Below, piece by piece: positions 51,384-61,018 of a DNA stretch of 64,000 bases; within the stretch, counting starts at the first letter, position 1, and the number at the start of each line of letters is the position of its first letter. The stretch spans positions 620,001 through 684,000 of the forward strand of contig CBDCOW010000001.1 of assembly GCA_965219875.1 (NCBI GenBank). The letters are read 5' to 3'. Both the position numbers and the translations under genes were made by a program. The notes below the pieces were generated by a model that was not told where the DNA came from, ran no database searches, and saw nothing but the letters and a program-made list of their open reading frames with translations. Origin of the DNA: DAOUKH01 sp965219875 (GTDB taxonomy: Bacteria > Chloroflexota > Dehalococcoidia > SHYB01).

Positions 51384-52874
51384 ATGGACAGAGCCGGCGC
51401 GTACGACGTCGCGATCGTTGGGGCGGGCAACTCCGCCCTAACGGCGGCCCTCGCTGCTCGGGAGCAGGGGGCTCAGGTCTTGGTCCTGGAGAAGGCCCCA
51501 ATTCACCGCCGGGGAGGGAATACCTACTTCACCGGCGGGGTCTTCCGCTTCGCCTTTCAGGACCTCGACGCTATCCGGGCCCTGCTACCCGACCTCCCCG
51601 CCGCGGAGCTGGCGAACGTGGAGGTGGACGGCTATGCCGAGGCCGAGTACTACAGCGACATCATGCGGGTCACCGACGGTTTGGCCGACCCGACACTCAC
51701 CCAGGTCCTAGTGGACGGTTCCAACTCGACGATGCGATGGCTGCGCTCCAAGGGGATGCGCTTCGAGCCCCTGTACGGGCCGGCCCTGGATGAAGGGAGG
51801 CGCCGGTTCTCGGGCGGGGTGGTCATCCAGGCCCGCGGTGGGGGCCGGGGGCTGTCGGAGCAGCTGTTCGACGCCTCGGCTCGCGCAGGGGTGGAAGTGA
51901 GGTACGAGCATCAGGCCACCCGGCTGATCGTGGGCGGCGATGGCGGCGTGAGCGGCGTGCGAGCGCGGGGCCCTAATGGGTTCGAGACGGTTACGGCCCG
52001 CGCCGTTGTCCTCGCGTGCGGCGGGTTCGAGGCAAATCCCGAGATGCGAGCCCGCTACCTTGGGCCCGACTGGGATCTCGTCAAGGTTCGCGGATCGCGG
52101 TTCAATACCGGGGACGGGATCAGGATGGCACTGGAAATTGGCGCCCAACCCGCCGGGCACTGGAGCTCCTGCCATGCAGTGACATGTGACGTCAACGCCC
52201 CGGACTTTGGCGACTGGGAGGTCGTCGGACTTCATCAGAAGCACTCCTATCAACTCGGCATCGTCGTCAACGTTCGCGGGGAGCGGTTCCTCGACGAAGG
52301 GGCCGACTTCGCCAGCTACACCTGGGCCCGGTACGGTCGAGAGCTCTTGCTGCAGCCCCAGCGCGTGGCGTTCCAGCTCTTCGACACCAAGGTGGCGGAC
52401 CTCCTCTCCGACGAGTACCGGATCCCCCAGGCGACCAGGGTCGAGGCCTCCACGATCAAGGGGTTGGCTACGGCGTTGGACCTCGATGGCGAGGCGTTGG
52501 CCAAAACGGTGGTGGAGTTCAATGCGGCGGTGCGGGCCGGCGATTTCAACCCGAACGTCCTCGACGGGAAGGGGACATCGGGACTCCAAATGCCCAAGTC
52601 CAACTGGGCGTTGCCGTTGGATACGCCGCCATACACCGCCTATCCCGTCACCTGCGGGATAGCCTATGCCTTCGGCGGACTGAAGATCGATGCCAAGTCA
52701 AGCGTCCTCGACAACCGAGACCACCAAATCCCAGGCCTCTATGCTGCCGGTGGCATGGTGGGAGGCCTTTTCTACTACAACTACCCAGGGGGCTCTGGTC
52801 TTTGCGCGGGGTCCGTATTCGGCAGGATCGCGGGAAGCAGCGCGGCGGAGGAAGCGGCCGGTCGCTCCGCCTAG
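51384..52874 (+). CDS. FAD-dependent dehydrogenase, tricarballylate dehydrogenase (TcuA)-like
   Basis: 496-aa flavoprotein of the succinate dehydrogenase/fumarate reductase flavoprotein superfamily. The FAD-binding GAGNSALTAALAAREQGAQVLVLEK (9-33) is followed by RRGGNTYFTGGVFRF, then AVVLACGGFEANPEMRARYLGP, and a C-terminal GLYAAGGMVGGLFYYNYPGGSGL. The TcuA-like branch oxidises tricarboxylate-type acids and needs an electron acceptor partner such as TcuB, which is not seen nearby. It is co-transcribed with the CMD-like gene. Confidence 0.88.
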   Translation: MDRAGAYDVAIVGAGNSALTAALAAREQGAQVLVLEKAPIHRRGGNTYFTGGVFRFAFQDLDAIRALLPDLPAAELANVEVDGYAEAEYYSDIMRVTDGLADPTLTQVLVDGSNSTMRWLRSKGMRFEPLYGPALDEGRRRFSGGVVIQARGGGRGLSEQLFDASARAGVEVRYEHQATRLIVGGDGGVSGVRARGPNGFETVTARAVVLACGGFEANPEMRARYLGPDWDLVKVRGSRFNTGDGIRMALEIGAQPAGHWSSCHAVTCDVNAPDFGDWEVVGLHQKHSYQLGIVVNVRGERFLDEGADFASYTWARYGRELLLQPQRVAFQLFDTKVADLLSDEYRIPQATRVEASTIKGLATALDLDGEALAKTVVEFNAAVRAGDFNPNVLDGKGTSGLQMPKSNWALPLDTPPYTAYPVTCGIAYAFGGLKIDAKSSVLDNRDHQIPGLYAAGGMVGGLFYYNYPGGSGLCAGSVFGRIAGSSAAEEAAGRSA

Positions 52875-52884
52875 ACCGGCCGTG

Positions 52885-54321
52885 CTAGCACACGGGGTTC
52901 CTGAGCAGGTCCTGAGAGATCTTCCGCTTCAGGAACCGCCCGCCAAGCCGCTCGTCCTGGAGCACGCCGTTCTCGACGACCACCCGGCCGCGAGCGATGG
53001 TCGTCACCGGCCATCCCTCGACCTGCCAGCCTTCCCAAATGGAGTAGTCGGAGTCCGCTTCGAGGTCATCCAGCCCGATGCTCCCGCGAGCGGCGGGGTC
53101 GATGATGGCGATATCCGCATCGGAGCCCGCGGCGATCGCGCCTTTGCGAGGATACAGACCAAGGATCTTCGCGGCGTTCGCTGAGGTGACCTCGACAAAC
53201 CGCTCGAGACTGAGCCGACCTTTTTTCACGCCCTCCGAGAAGATGATAGGAATGCGTGTCTGGATCCCGTTGTGCCCTCCCGTGACATCAACCACTGTCT
53301 TCCCCATCAGCTTCACCTGAAGCGACGTCGTGTATTCGTCGGTGGCCGTCGTGGAGAGGTCGCCATTCTGCAGGCCGTGCCAGAGGGCCTCCTGGTCCTG
53401 TGGCGACTTAATCGACGGGTAGGTGTGGATGCAGACGCCCCACGGCGGTGGGTCATGATACTGTTCGGACGTGAAACAGAGGTTGTGATGGAGGACCTCG
53501 CCGTAGACGGCCATCCCCTCGGCTCTGGCCTCGGCAACCGCCGCGACCCCCTCTTTGGCGGTCGTGTGGACGAAATACACCGCAGCCCCTGTCGCCTTGG
53601 CGAGCCGCAGCACCTTCCGGAAGGCGATGTCCTCGGACAGATTGTTGTGCGCTAGATAGATGTACTCGCCGCTGCCCTTGTCTTCCCGGCGCAGCTTGTC
53701 CAGCATGAACTCGATGATCTCTTCATCCTCGGCGTGTACGGCCATGATGCCGTCGCTCTTGGCTACCTGCTGCATGATCGCCCATAGATGGCCGTCCTTG
53801 ACCTGGTTCGGTGGGTTGCGCTGGGCGGGACCGAAGCACGTGAAGACCTTGATCGAGGCGAAGCCTTCTTTGATAACGTCAGGGATCTGGTCGATCGCCT
53901 CCTGGGCCACGTCCCCGAGCAGGGCGCAGTGAAATGAATAGTCCGTATACATGCGCCCGCGGAACCGCTCCTTGCGCTCCTCGAGCGTCTTGAAAACGTC
54001 GGGGCCTGGCCAGTGGTAGGCGAAGTCGATGGTCGTCGTTGTACCCCCGAAGACAGCGGCGCGGCTGGCCGCTTCCGGAGATTGGGTTTCGCCTCGGGCG
54101 CCCCCGGGGAAGTGGATGGGGTGCGCGATGTGGGTGTGGGGCTCAACTCCACCGGGGACGACGATCTTGCCGCTGGCATCGATGACGCGACCGGCCTCCA
54201 ACTGCCGCGCATCGTCCGACAGTGCGACCGCCACGATCTGCTCTCCTTGGACCGCTACATCGAGGTTAGCGGCCCCGCCGGGCGTCACCACGAGGCCGCC
54301 GCGGATAACAAGATCCAGCAT
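52885..54321 (-). CDS. Dihydropyrimidinase / hydantoinase-type cyclic amidohydrolase
   Basis: 478-aa amidohydrolase. Metal ligands His62 and His64 lie in GGVEPHTHIAHP, the carboxylated Lys158 in GFASIKVFTCFGP, later His residues in AVHAEDEE and YFVHTTAKEG, and Asp in TATDEYTT. This is the binuclear-metal arrangement of dihydropyrimidinases and D-hydantoinases, which open cyclic ureides. The ATG at 54321 (MLDLVIRGG) fits the family start. It is the last gene of a five-gene operon, 10 bp after the crotonase. Confidence 0.9.
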   Translation of the reverse strand: MLDLVIRGGLVVTPGGAANLDVAVQGEQIVAVALSDDARQLEAGRVIDASGKIVVPGGVEPHTHIAHPIHFPGGARGETQSPEAASRAAVFGGTTTTIDFAYHWPGPDVFKTLEERKERFRGRMYTDYSFHCALLGDVAQEAIDQIPDVIKEGFASIKVFTCFGPAQRNPPNQVKDGHLWAIMQQVAKSDGIMAVHAEDEEIIEFMLDKLRREDKGSGEYIYLAHNNLSEDIAFRKVLRLAKATGAAVYFVHTTAKEGVAAVAEARAEGMAVYGEVLHHNLCFTSEQYHDPPPWGVCIHTYPSIKSPQDQEALWHGLQNGDLSTTATDEYTTSLQVKLMGKTVVDVTGGHNGIQTRIPIIFSEGVKKGRLSLERFVEVTSANAAKILGLYPRKGAIAAGSDADIAIIDPAARGSIGLDDLEADSDYSIWEGWQVEGWPVTTIARGRVVVENGVLQDERLGGRFLKRKISQDLLRNPVC

Positions 54322-54331
54322 CGATATCCCC

Positions 54332-55096
54332 CTACGGGTTGTCCGCCGACCAGTCGAGGACCCCGAGGCCCTGGAGAGCGAGTCCGTAGCCCAACACATC
54401 ACCCATCATGCGCCTGAGCTGCTCCGTGATCAGGATTCGGGTGTAACGCACGACCAGGGTCGGCTTTCGGGCGATGTCTTCCGCCAGGTCCCATGCCCGC
54501 GACAATAGCTGATCTCTGGGCAGGACTTCGTTCACCAGGCCGAACTCCTGGGCCTGGCGGGCGGTGAGAGTCTGGCCGGTCAACAGGAAGTACCTGCCGC
54601 GATTCGGTCCCATCAACAACGGATAGACAATGTGCATCCCATCGCCGGGGACGGCCTCATTAGGGAAATGGGCTGAGTCCTGGAAGGAGGCCTCCTCGGC
54701 GGCCAGCACGATGTCGCACAGTAGCGGGAGCTCCGAGTGCCGGGGCGCCGGCCCGTTGACGGCGCCAATCATGGGGGCCTCGATGTTGAGCAGGTTCATG
54801 AGCAGCTGCCTTCCTTCCCGGTAGGTCTTGTCCCACTCCAGAGCCGAACTTCTCCGCTGGCGCTTCCTTGGTTGCGCCACCGGCCCGGAGAAGGCGTCGC
54901 CGACGCCGGTCATGATGATGACCTTGTTCTCCTGGTCGCTGCCGATGTCGTGGAACGCCAAAGGGAATTCGCCGTGCGGGACCTCGCCCCATTGCAATGT
55001 GTCGCCGTTCGTGTGGAAGGTGATCTGAAGGATGCCGTCGCGCCGTTCCATACGGATGTTCTCGTATTTCTCTGCATATTCTTCAAAAGCTACCAT
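54332..55096 (-). CDS. Enoyl-CoA hydratase/isomerase (crotonase) family protein
   Basis: 254-aa crotonase-fold protein: DGILQITFHTNGDTLQWG, MTGVGDAFSGP (first oxyanion-hole strand), APMIGAVNGPAPRHSELPLLCDIVLAAEEA (second oxyanion-hole region) and GPNRGRYFLLTGQTLTARQAQEFGLVNEVL. The usual catalytic Glu positions are not obvious, so the reaction may differ from simple hydration. It acts on a CoA thioester, presumably made by the CoA-transferases in the same operon. Confidence 0.9.
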   Translation of the reverse strand: MVAFEEYAEKYENIRMERRDGILQITFHTNGDTLQWGEVPHGEFPLAFHDIGSDQENKVIIMTGVGDAFSGPVAQPRKRQRRSSALEWDKTYREGRQLLMNLLNIEAPMIGAVNGPAPRHSELPLLCDIVLAAEEASFQDSAHFPNEAVPGDGMHIVYPLLMGPNRGRYFLLTGQTLTARQAQEFGLVNEVLPRDQLLSRAWDLAEDIARKPTLVVRYTRILITEQLRRMMGDVLGYGLALQGLGVLDWSADNP

Positions 55097-55152
55097 GGCT
55101 CATCTCCTTATCGCTATTGACTGACCCGCGAGGGCGCCGGAGCCGGGGACGG

Positions 55153-56388
55153 CTATTCGAAGACGCCCTCGACCGCGCACTCCGCCAGCTCTTCGTCCGT
55201 CACGCCCAGAACGTCGCGCAACACGTAGGTCTGGTGCGCGCCGAATGCGGGAGCGCCTCTCGCCGGGCCGCCGGGAGTGCGGGACATCGTGTAAGGCGCT
55301 GCTTCGATGGAGCGCAGCGTGCCCGTCTCGTCGGGCACCTGGCGGAAGAAGTGGCGCGCCCTTAGCTGTGGATCCCTTTCCGCCAGGTCCGCGCCGGACT
55401 GAACGACTCCGGCGGAGACCCCGGATGCCTGAAGGCGCTCCATAACCTCCTCGGCGGAGTGCTGGAGCGTCCAGGACTCCGTGAGGCGGTCCACGTCATC
55501 TTCATGACGATGCCGGCCGGCAACCGTGCTGAACCGCTCCTCCGTCGCCCAGGACGGCCTTCCCATCGCCGCGACGAGGGCCTCCCATTCAGCGTCGTTG
55601 AACACGGTGATCGCCACCCACCGGTCCTCACCCTGACAACGGTAAACGCCGTGCGGGATGCCGTCTGAATACGGCAGGCGATTGCCAGCTCGCTGGATTT
55701 CGCCAGGGCGATTGACGCTCAGGTCCAAGACCAACGTTTCCAGCAGGGCCGAGAGCGACTCGAACTGGGACAGATCGATGCACTGGCCCTGGCCGGTCCG
55801 CGCTCGATGGATGAGCGCGAGCAGCACGGCCTGGGCGCCCGCCATCCCGGCCACCGCGTCGCAATAGGCGCTGGCCGGTCCGCAGGGGTCGGTATCGGGG
55901 AACCCGGTCAAATGCGTGAACCCGGACGACGCCTGCAAGGTCTGCCCGAAGCTGACGTAGTCTTTCCACGGCCCGGTGCGACCGAATCCGGACATCCGGA
56001 GCATGACGATGTCTGGCCTGATTCGTCTCAGCTCTTGGTAGTCCATGCCCCAGCTAGAAAGGACCCGGCTGCTGAAGTTTTCGGCCACCACATCGGACAC
56101 GGCGACGAGCTGTTTGGCAAGGGCAACGGCTCGTGGAGCCTTCATGTTCAGCGCCAGCGAAAGCTTACCGGCATTCCAGTTGTGCCGATAGCCCACGCCC
56201 CGCGGCGTCTGGGGCGCAGCTCCCCCGGCGATCGTCTGCGCCGAGCTTGACTCCACCTTGATGACCTCGGCCCCTTGGTCGGCCAAGATACGGGTGGCGG
56301 CAGGGCCCGCGTGGACCCACGTGAGGTCCAAGACCCGGATTCCCATCAGAGCAAACGCTCCTGGCGTCCCGTCGAGTGCTTGGTTCAT
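55153..56388 (-). CDS. CaiB/BaiF family III CoA-transferase (a)
   Basis: 411-aa family III CoA-transferase: GIRVLDLTWVHAGPAATRILADQGAEVIKVES at the N-terminus, LALNMKAPRAVALAKQLVAVSDVVAENFS, MSGFGRTGPWKDYVSFGQTLQASSGFTHLTG, then the hinge and C-terminal domain. It forms interlaced dimers that move CoA between acyl groups. It is encoded next to a different family III enzyme (56418), as in two-subunit transferases such as BbsEF, so a heteromer is possible. Confidence 0.92.
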   Translation of the reverse strand: MNQALDGTPGAFALMGIRVLDLTWVHAGPAATRILADQGAEVIKVESSSAQTIAGGAAPQTPRGVGYRHNWNAGKLSLALNMKAPRAVALAKQLVAVSDVVAENFSSRVLSSWGMDYQELRRIRPDIVMLRMSGFGRTGPWKDYVSFGQTLQASSGFTHLTGFPDTDPCGPASAYCDAVAGMAGAQAVLLALIHRARTGQGQCIDLSQFESLSALLETLVLDLSVNRPGEIQRAGNRLPYSDGIPHGVYRCQGEDRWVAITVFNDAEWEALVAAMGRPSWATEERFSTVAGRHRHEDDVDRLTESWTLQHSAEEVMERLQASGVSAGVVQSGADLAERDPQLRARHFFRQVPDETGTLRSIEAAPYTMSRTPGGPARGAPAFGAHQTYVLRDVLGVTDEELAECAVEGVFE

Positions 56389-56417
56389 GTCGTGGTTCCG
56401 GAGCAGGCGACGGTACT

Positions 56418-57650
56418 CTATACCACGCCAGCCGCGGCCAGTCGCTCGAGTTCTTCGGAAGAAATACCCATCTCGTCGACATAGACCTCTCGATTATGCT
56501 GGCCGACACGCGGCGCCGTCGTCCTGAGCTTCCACGGGGACTCGGGTAACTCGTACGGCGCCCCGGGGTACACAAAGGTCTTGCCGTACTCGGGGAACTC
56601 CACCTCCGTGAAGAACCCGCGGTCCCACAGCTGAGGGTTGGTCAGGACCTCGGCCGCCGTAGCCGCGGGGGCAAAAGGATAGCCTCGAGACTGCCCCCAT
56701 TCGGTGATCTCCTGCCGCGTATGTTGCATGGCCCACGCTCCGATCAGCGCCTCGATGTGGTCCGAGTGCTCGCCGCGGAGCACAATGCGATCGTCGTACT
56801 TCTCGTCCATGAGATCGCCAGCCATCCCCTCCTCGGCCATCCATGCCCGGAGGTCTCGCCAGGACTTCTGGTTGCCGGTCGTGATGCTGACATAGCCGTC
56901 CTTGCATCTCCAGGTGGCGACAAATTGACCACCGTGGCGGAACCCGCTGCGGACAGCGGGTCTGCCTTCGTAGATGTAGCCCATGTTCACGTGTTCAGTA
57001 GTCGCCGCGACCGCTTCCTGCACGGAGACATCCACCCGCTGTCCTTTACCGGTGCCGAGACGGTAGTACAAGGCCAACAGGATGGCGATAAGGGCGCGAT
57101 TGGCGGCGGTGTGGTACGCCTGGGAGCCCCAGAGGCGAGTAGGAGGCGTATCGGGCCAGCCGGTGACATAGAGATACCCCCCCATCGCGAGCCCGACGAG
57201 ATCCGAACCTTTGTAGTCCCGATACGGGCCGGTCTGGGAGAACGGGGTGATGGAAGCGAAGACGAGCGCGGGGTTGTGGGACTCCAGGTCCTCATAGCCG
57301 AGCCCCAGAGCATCCAGGAAACCCGGTTGAAAGGTCTCGAGGACGACGTCGGCCTCACTGGCCAAGCGGCGCAGCAGGGCGGCGCCGTCGATGTGGGTGA
57401 TGTCCAGCGTGATGCTCCGTCGATTGGTGGCAAAGTGGTGCCAGTACAGGCTCGCCTCCTGGTCGGAGCGGTCGTCCACGAACGGGCCGATGCACCGCAT
57501 GGGATCGCCACCCGGCGGCTCGATCTTGATGACGTCGGCACCCATGTCGGCCATGAGCTTCCCACAGTACACGCCGGGGGGACCGGATAGGTCCAACACA
57601 CGGTAGCCTGAAAGAGGCTGACCCCCGTTCGGGACTTGCGCGTCGACCAC
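56418..57650 (-). CDS. CaiB/BaiF family III CoA-transferase (b)
   Basis: 410-aa family III CoA-transferase: GYRVLDLSGPPGVYCGKLMADMGADVIKIEPPGGDPMR, SITLDITHIDGAALLRRLASEADVVLETFQPG, ITPFSQTGPYRDYKGSDLVGLAMGGYLYVTG (with the Asp typical of the catalytic position). It starts at GTG 57650. It lies 29 bp upstream of the second transferase and 88 bp downstream of the amidohydrolase. Confidence 0.92.
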   Translation of the reverse strand: MVDAQVPNGGQPLSGYRVLDLSGPPGVYCGKLMADMGADVIKIEPPGGDPMRCIGPFVDDRSDQEASLYWHHFATNRRSITLDITHIDGAALLRRLASEADVVLETFQPGFLDALGLGYEDLESHNPALVFASITPFSQTGPYRDYKGSDLVGLAMGGYLYVTGWPDTPPTRLWGSQAYHTAANRALIAILLALYYRLGTGKGQRVDVSVQEAVAATTEHVNMGYIYEGRPAVRSGFRHGGQFVATWRCKDGYVSITTGNQKSWRDLRAWMAEEGMAGDLMDEKYDDRIVLRGEHSDHIEALIGAWAMQHTRQEITEWGQSRGYPFAPAATAAEVLTNPQLWDRGFFTEVEFPEYGKTFVYPGAPYELPESPWKLRTTAPRVGQHNREVYVDEMGISSEELERLAAAGVV

Positions 57651-57738
57651 CTGTCAATCACCTCGAGCAGCGTTGATCGCGTCCAGAGCCCGCAGCCGGA
57701 CTGCGGTTCGTGCCGCTAGGGAGCCGCAGGGCGACCGC

Positions 57739-58842
57739 TCAGTTCAGATTGAATATCCGGACAGAGTTGCCGCCCACGATCTTCGCCTGTTCCTCGTCGG
57801 TACAATCGGCCAGGATCCGGTCGAGAATCTCACGACTCCTGGGGAACGTGGACTCCTGGTGAGGGTAGTCGGAGCCCCAGAGCAGGTTGTCGACGCCGAT
57901 GACATGGCGCATCTGAACACCCAGGGCGTCCTCTTGGAAGCTGAGAAACGTATTGCGATGGAAATAGTCACTCGGAAGCATGTCTTCCTGGAAGCGGTGC
58001 CATGTGCGTTTTGGAGCCTTCTGGGTGTAGACGTAGTCCAGCCGATCGAGGAAGAAGAGTGCCCACGAAAGCTCATGCTCGACGGAACCCACAAGGAGCC
58101 CAGGGTGGCGCTCGAACACGCCGCCGTAGATCAGGTCGGCGAGGGCCATGCGCACCCAGAGGTCCGAGTTGCAGACTTGGGAGGGCTTCGTTGCATCGCT
58201 GGTCGGACCGGTCCGATTGGAGGCAACGTGGAGAGAGAGAGGCATTCCCAGGTCCTCTGCGGCTGACCAGAGCGGCGCATATTCCGACGAATCGTACGGC
58301 CTGCCGCCTGGAGGCTCGACCGGGATCATGGCCCCCACCAGTCCCATCTTGGCACAGCGCTCGAGCTCCGCGAGGGCGATGTTGACATCGTCGACGTTGA
58401 GCATGCCCACCCCTTTGAGTCGATCAGGGTAGCCGCCACAGAACTCGGCGATCCATTCGTTATAGGCCCTGAAAAGAATGTTCATCAGCTCTGAGTCGGG
58501 CAACCGATATAGCCAGAGGCCGATGGTCGGGTACAGGACATTCATCTCGACACCGTCGACGTCCATGTCCTTGACCTGTTCGTCGGGCATGTAGGCGCCA
58601 GGCAACATGTTCTCCCACACGTCTTCCGCCGACACGTTGCTGGGGTCCTCGAAGCGCCTGCCCGGCTGTGTCCCGCCCCCGAGACTGGCGACCCGCATGC
58701 CGTCGCAATAGAACCAGTCGCCCGTCTGTTCGTGAACGAGACGCGGCGCTCGGTCCCGATATGTGGCGTCGACTCGGTTGATCCAAAGGTCGGGCGGCTC
58801 AAAGACGTGGTTGTCGGAGGAGATAATGCGATAGCTGGACAT
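57739..58842 (-). CDS. Amidohydrolase family protein (amidohydrolase 2 / ACMSD-like), second copy
   Basis: 367-aa paralogue of the protein at 9561: MSSYRIISSDNHVFEPPDLW, LERCAKMGLVGAMIPVEPPGG, GVFERHPGLLVGSVEHELSWALFFLDRL, and GSDYPHQESTFPRSREIL with the late metal-site Asp. The first motif reads DNH instead of DTH. It is the first gene of the operon with two CoA-transferases, crotonase and hydantoinase. Confidence 0.88.
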   Translation of the reverse strand: MSSYRIISSDNHVFEPPDLWINRVDATYRDRAPRLVHEQTGDWFYCDGMRVASLGGGTQPGRRFEDPSNVSAEDVWENMLPGAYMPDEQVKDMDVDGVEMNVLYPTIGLWLYRLPDSELMNILFRAYNEWIAEFCGGYPDRLKGVGMLNVDDVNIALAELERCAKMGLVGAMIPVEPPGGRPYDSSEYAPLWSAAEDLGMPLSLHVASNRTGPTSDATKPSQVCNSDLWVRMALADLIYGGVFERHPGLLVGSVEHELSWALFFLDRLDYVYTQKAPKRTWHRFQEDMLPSDYFHRNTFLSFQEDALGVQMRHVIGVDNLLWGSDYPHQESTFPRSREILDRILADCTDEEQAKIVGGNSVRIFNLN

Positions 58843-59156
58843 TTTGTAGTTCCCTAGTGTCAACCGCCCTCGACTTGTCCTCCGGGCCCCGTCTCGGCGC
58901 ACCTTTGAAACGCCAAATCGTACGGAGCGGAGTACGCCTCAGGCTGATCTTAACGCAGCCAAGATCGGCGAGCAACCCTGCCGCGATTTGAGCAGTCATC
59001 CAAGGGCCAGCTACGAAAGCAGTGAAAAGGCGGCTCCAGGATGCTGAATAACGTCGCCAAGCCTGGGTACAGTTGACACCGTCCAACTGGCTATGCTATA
59101 GGTGCGCCCAATAGCGGACTCAGAGGAAGAAGAGGAAGAAGAGGAGGTAATCTGCT
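58843..59156. other. Divergent intergenic region (314 bp)
   Basis: It separates the amidohydrolase operon (minus) from the SBP-dppBC operon (plus). I see the plus-strand promoter at 59073-59102 and a purine-rich leader of GAAGAG repeats at about 59123-59147 ending in GAGGAGGT. No gene or clear minus-strand promoter is visible. Confidence 0.5.
59073..59102 (+). promoter_or_regulatory. Promoter for the SBP-dppBC-cyclase operon
   Basis: TTGACA (59073-59078), 18-bp spacer, TATAGG (59097-59102). Perfect -35, fair -10, 54 bp before the start codon. Confidence 0.5.
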
Positions 59157-60884
59157 ATGCGTATGCGCTTTCCGATGTCGCTAGGGGTTGTCGTATCGCT
59201 GATGGGCATTGTGGCGTTGATCGTGAGCGCGTGTGGAGGTGCGGATCCTACGTCAACGCCAGTCCCGACAGCGCCGCCAGCACCCACGGCCACACCCGAG
59301 CCAGCACCCACGGCCACACCCGAACCTTCGGTCAGGATGGGCGGTTTCTTGGTCTCTCCAAACAATGCGGCACCTGAGACGTGGGACCCCCATGCCGGGG
59401 GAGGCACCACAGAGGCGACCGCGAGTTCTCCGCTGTATAACCAGATAGTCGAGTACAACCCCGAGACCGCCGAGCGCAGCGACCTTCGCGGCGACGTGGC
59501 GGAAGAATGGCAAGTGACGGCGGACGGCACGAGCATCGTTTTCAACCTTCGAGACGATGCGAGATGGTGGAACGGGAGCCCCATTACCGCGGAGGACGTG
59601 GTATGGAGCCTGGACCGGATGACCGACCCTGAAGCATCCAGGCCGCGAGCTGGGCAATTTCGCGAGTACTACAGCAGCTCGCAAGTGATCGACAACACGA
59701 CTGTTCAGATGAACATGGCGTTTCCGTCGGCATCGGCGGTCTTCTACCTGGCCATCGACTACATGAAGGTTCTCCCCAAGGGGCACGCGTCGACCGTCGA
59801 TATCAACACTCCGGAGAACGTGCTGGGGTCGGGACCGTTCAAGCTCAGAGAATACAAGACGGACATCTCGTACGCGTTCGAGCGGAACGAGGACTATTGG
59901 AAAGAGGGGTATCCGCGGCTAGACGGGTTCGAGTACATCATCATGAACGAATCCGCCACGATCATCGCCGCTTTCAAGACGGGGCGAGTCCATACGAGCC
60001 TCCAGAGCACAACCGGGCTCAGCGGTCGAGATGACGCGACGCTGGCCCAAGAACTCGAGGCAGGGGGAACCCATACCGGCTACCCAACAGTCTCCCCGTC
60101 GACTCTGGGGATTAAGTACAACTACAAGAGGGAGCCCTTCACCGACCCAAGGGTGCGGAAGGCCATCGACCTGGCGATCCATCGGCAGCAGGTGATTCGA
60201 ACGAATACGCCCGCCGAGGCGCTTGCACCTCTGTCTACCCCGATGATGCCCGGGTTCTGGTTCTCCAAGTCACCGGAAGAGGTAGCCCAGCTGCCCGGAT
60301 ATCGACAGACGGCCGACGGGAATAAACATCCGGACGACATCGCAGAAGCCCAACGGCTCCTGACTGAAGCCGGCCTCTACCCCTCCGGGTTCAAGACCAC
60401 CGTGAAGGTCAGGAACATCCTCGACTGGCCGCAGGCGGTGGAGGTGATCAAGCCGCAGCTCAAAGAGTTCTTGAACATCGACGTCGAGATCATTGCCGGA
60501 GAGTCGAGGGCTATCAAGGCCGACTTTGCGGCAGGAAACTACGACATGAACTACGACGGCTATGGATACCTCGTGGTCGAGCCGGATGCAATGCTGCGGA
60601 TCTGGAGACCTGCCCCGTTCGGATACAAGAACGACACGAATTGGAGCCATTCTCGGATCGAAGCATGGGCAGCACAGCAGCGACAAGAACAAGACCAGGC
60701 CAAGAGGAGGGCAATCGTCCAGGAAGCCGAAGACTGGCTGCTCAGCTTCGAGGACAACATCTACTCCCCGGTCTACACGCTCACCCTGATGTGGATCATG
60801 GACAATCGGGTGCAGAACTTCAACCTGCCCAACGGCGACCATGACGGGCTGAAGTGGGAGCACATCTGGTTGGACGAGGGCTAG
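59157..60884 (+). CDS. Lipoprotein ABC substrate-binding protein, family 5 (DppA/OppA type)
   Basis: 575-aa binding protein with a lipoprotein signal (MSLGVVVSLMGIVALIVSAC, lipobox Cys26). A Pro/Thr-rich linker follows (about 30-58, PTATPEPAPTATPEP type), then the SBP domain starting near 60 with the family 5 block DDARWWNGSPITAEDVVWSLDRM. It lacks the collagen-like segment of the protein at 18475 but has the same type of Pro/Thr linker. GAGGAGGT lies 8 bp before the ATG. It is followed by a hairpin and then dppBC, so it is the receptor of that transporter. Confidence 0.93.
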   Translation: MRMRFPMSLGVVVSLMGIVALIVSACGGADPTSTPVPTAPPAPTATPEPAPTATPEPSVRMGGFLVSPNNAAPETWDPHAGGGTTEATASSPLYNQIVEYNPETAERSDLRGDVAEEWQVTADGTSIVFNLRDDARWWNGSPITAEDVVWSLDRMTDPEASRPRAGQFREYYSSSQVIDNTTVQMNMAFPSASAVFYLAIDYMKVLPKGHASTVDINTPENVLGSGPFKLREYKTDISYAFERNEDYWKEGYPRLDGFEYIIMNESATIIAAFKTGRVHTSLQSTTGLSGRDDATLAQELEAGGTHTGYPTVSPSTLGIKYNYKREPFTDPRVRKAIDLAIHRQQVIRTNTPAEALAPLSTPMMPGFWFSKSPEEVAQLPGYRQTADGNKHPDDIAEAQRLLTEAGLYPSGFKTTVKVRNILDWPQAVEVIKPQLKEFLNIDVEIIAGESRAIKADFAAGNYDMNYDGYGYLVVEPDAMLRIWRPAPFGYKNDTNWSHSRIEAWAAQQRQEQDQAKRRAIVQEAEDWLLSFEDNIYSPVYTLTLMWIMDNRVQNFNLPNGDHDGLKWEHIWLDEG

Positions 60885-60960
60885 CCCGACGCCAACTCCC
60901 CAAGACCCGTAGGGGGATGTTCCCAGGCGCTGGGCGTCAGCCTCCGAGATAGCTTGTTTC

Positions 60961-60997
60961 AGTAGCCCCCGGCCCGGAGACCGGGCCGGGGGCTACT
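60961..60997 (+). terminator. Strong hairpin between SBP and dppB
   Basis: A perfect 17-bp stem (AGTAGCCCCCGGCCCGG) with AGA loop, followed by TGTTTGT. It is 76 bp after the SBP stop and 21 bp before the dppB start. It probably acts as a partial terminator or 3' stabiliser giving more SBP than permease. Confidence 0.75.
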
Positions 60998-61018
60998 TGT
61001 TTGTCAGGGCAAGGGGCC

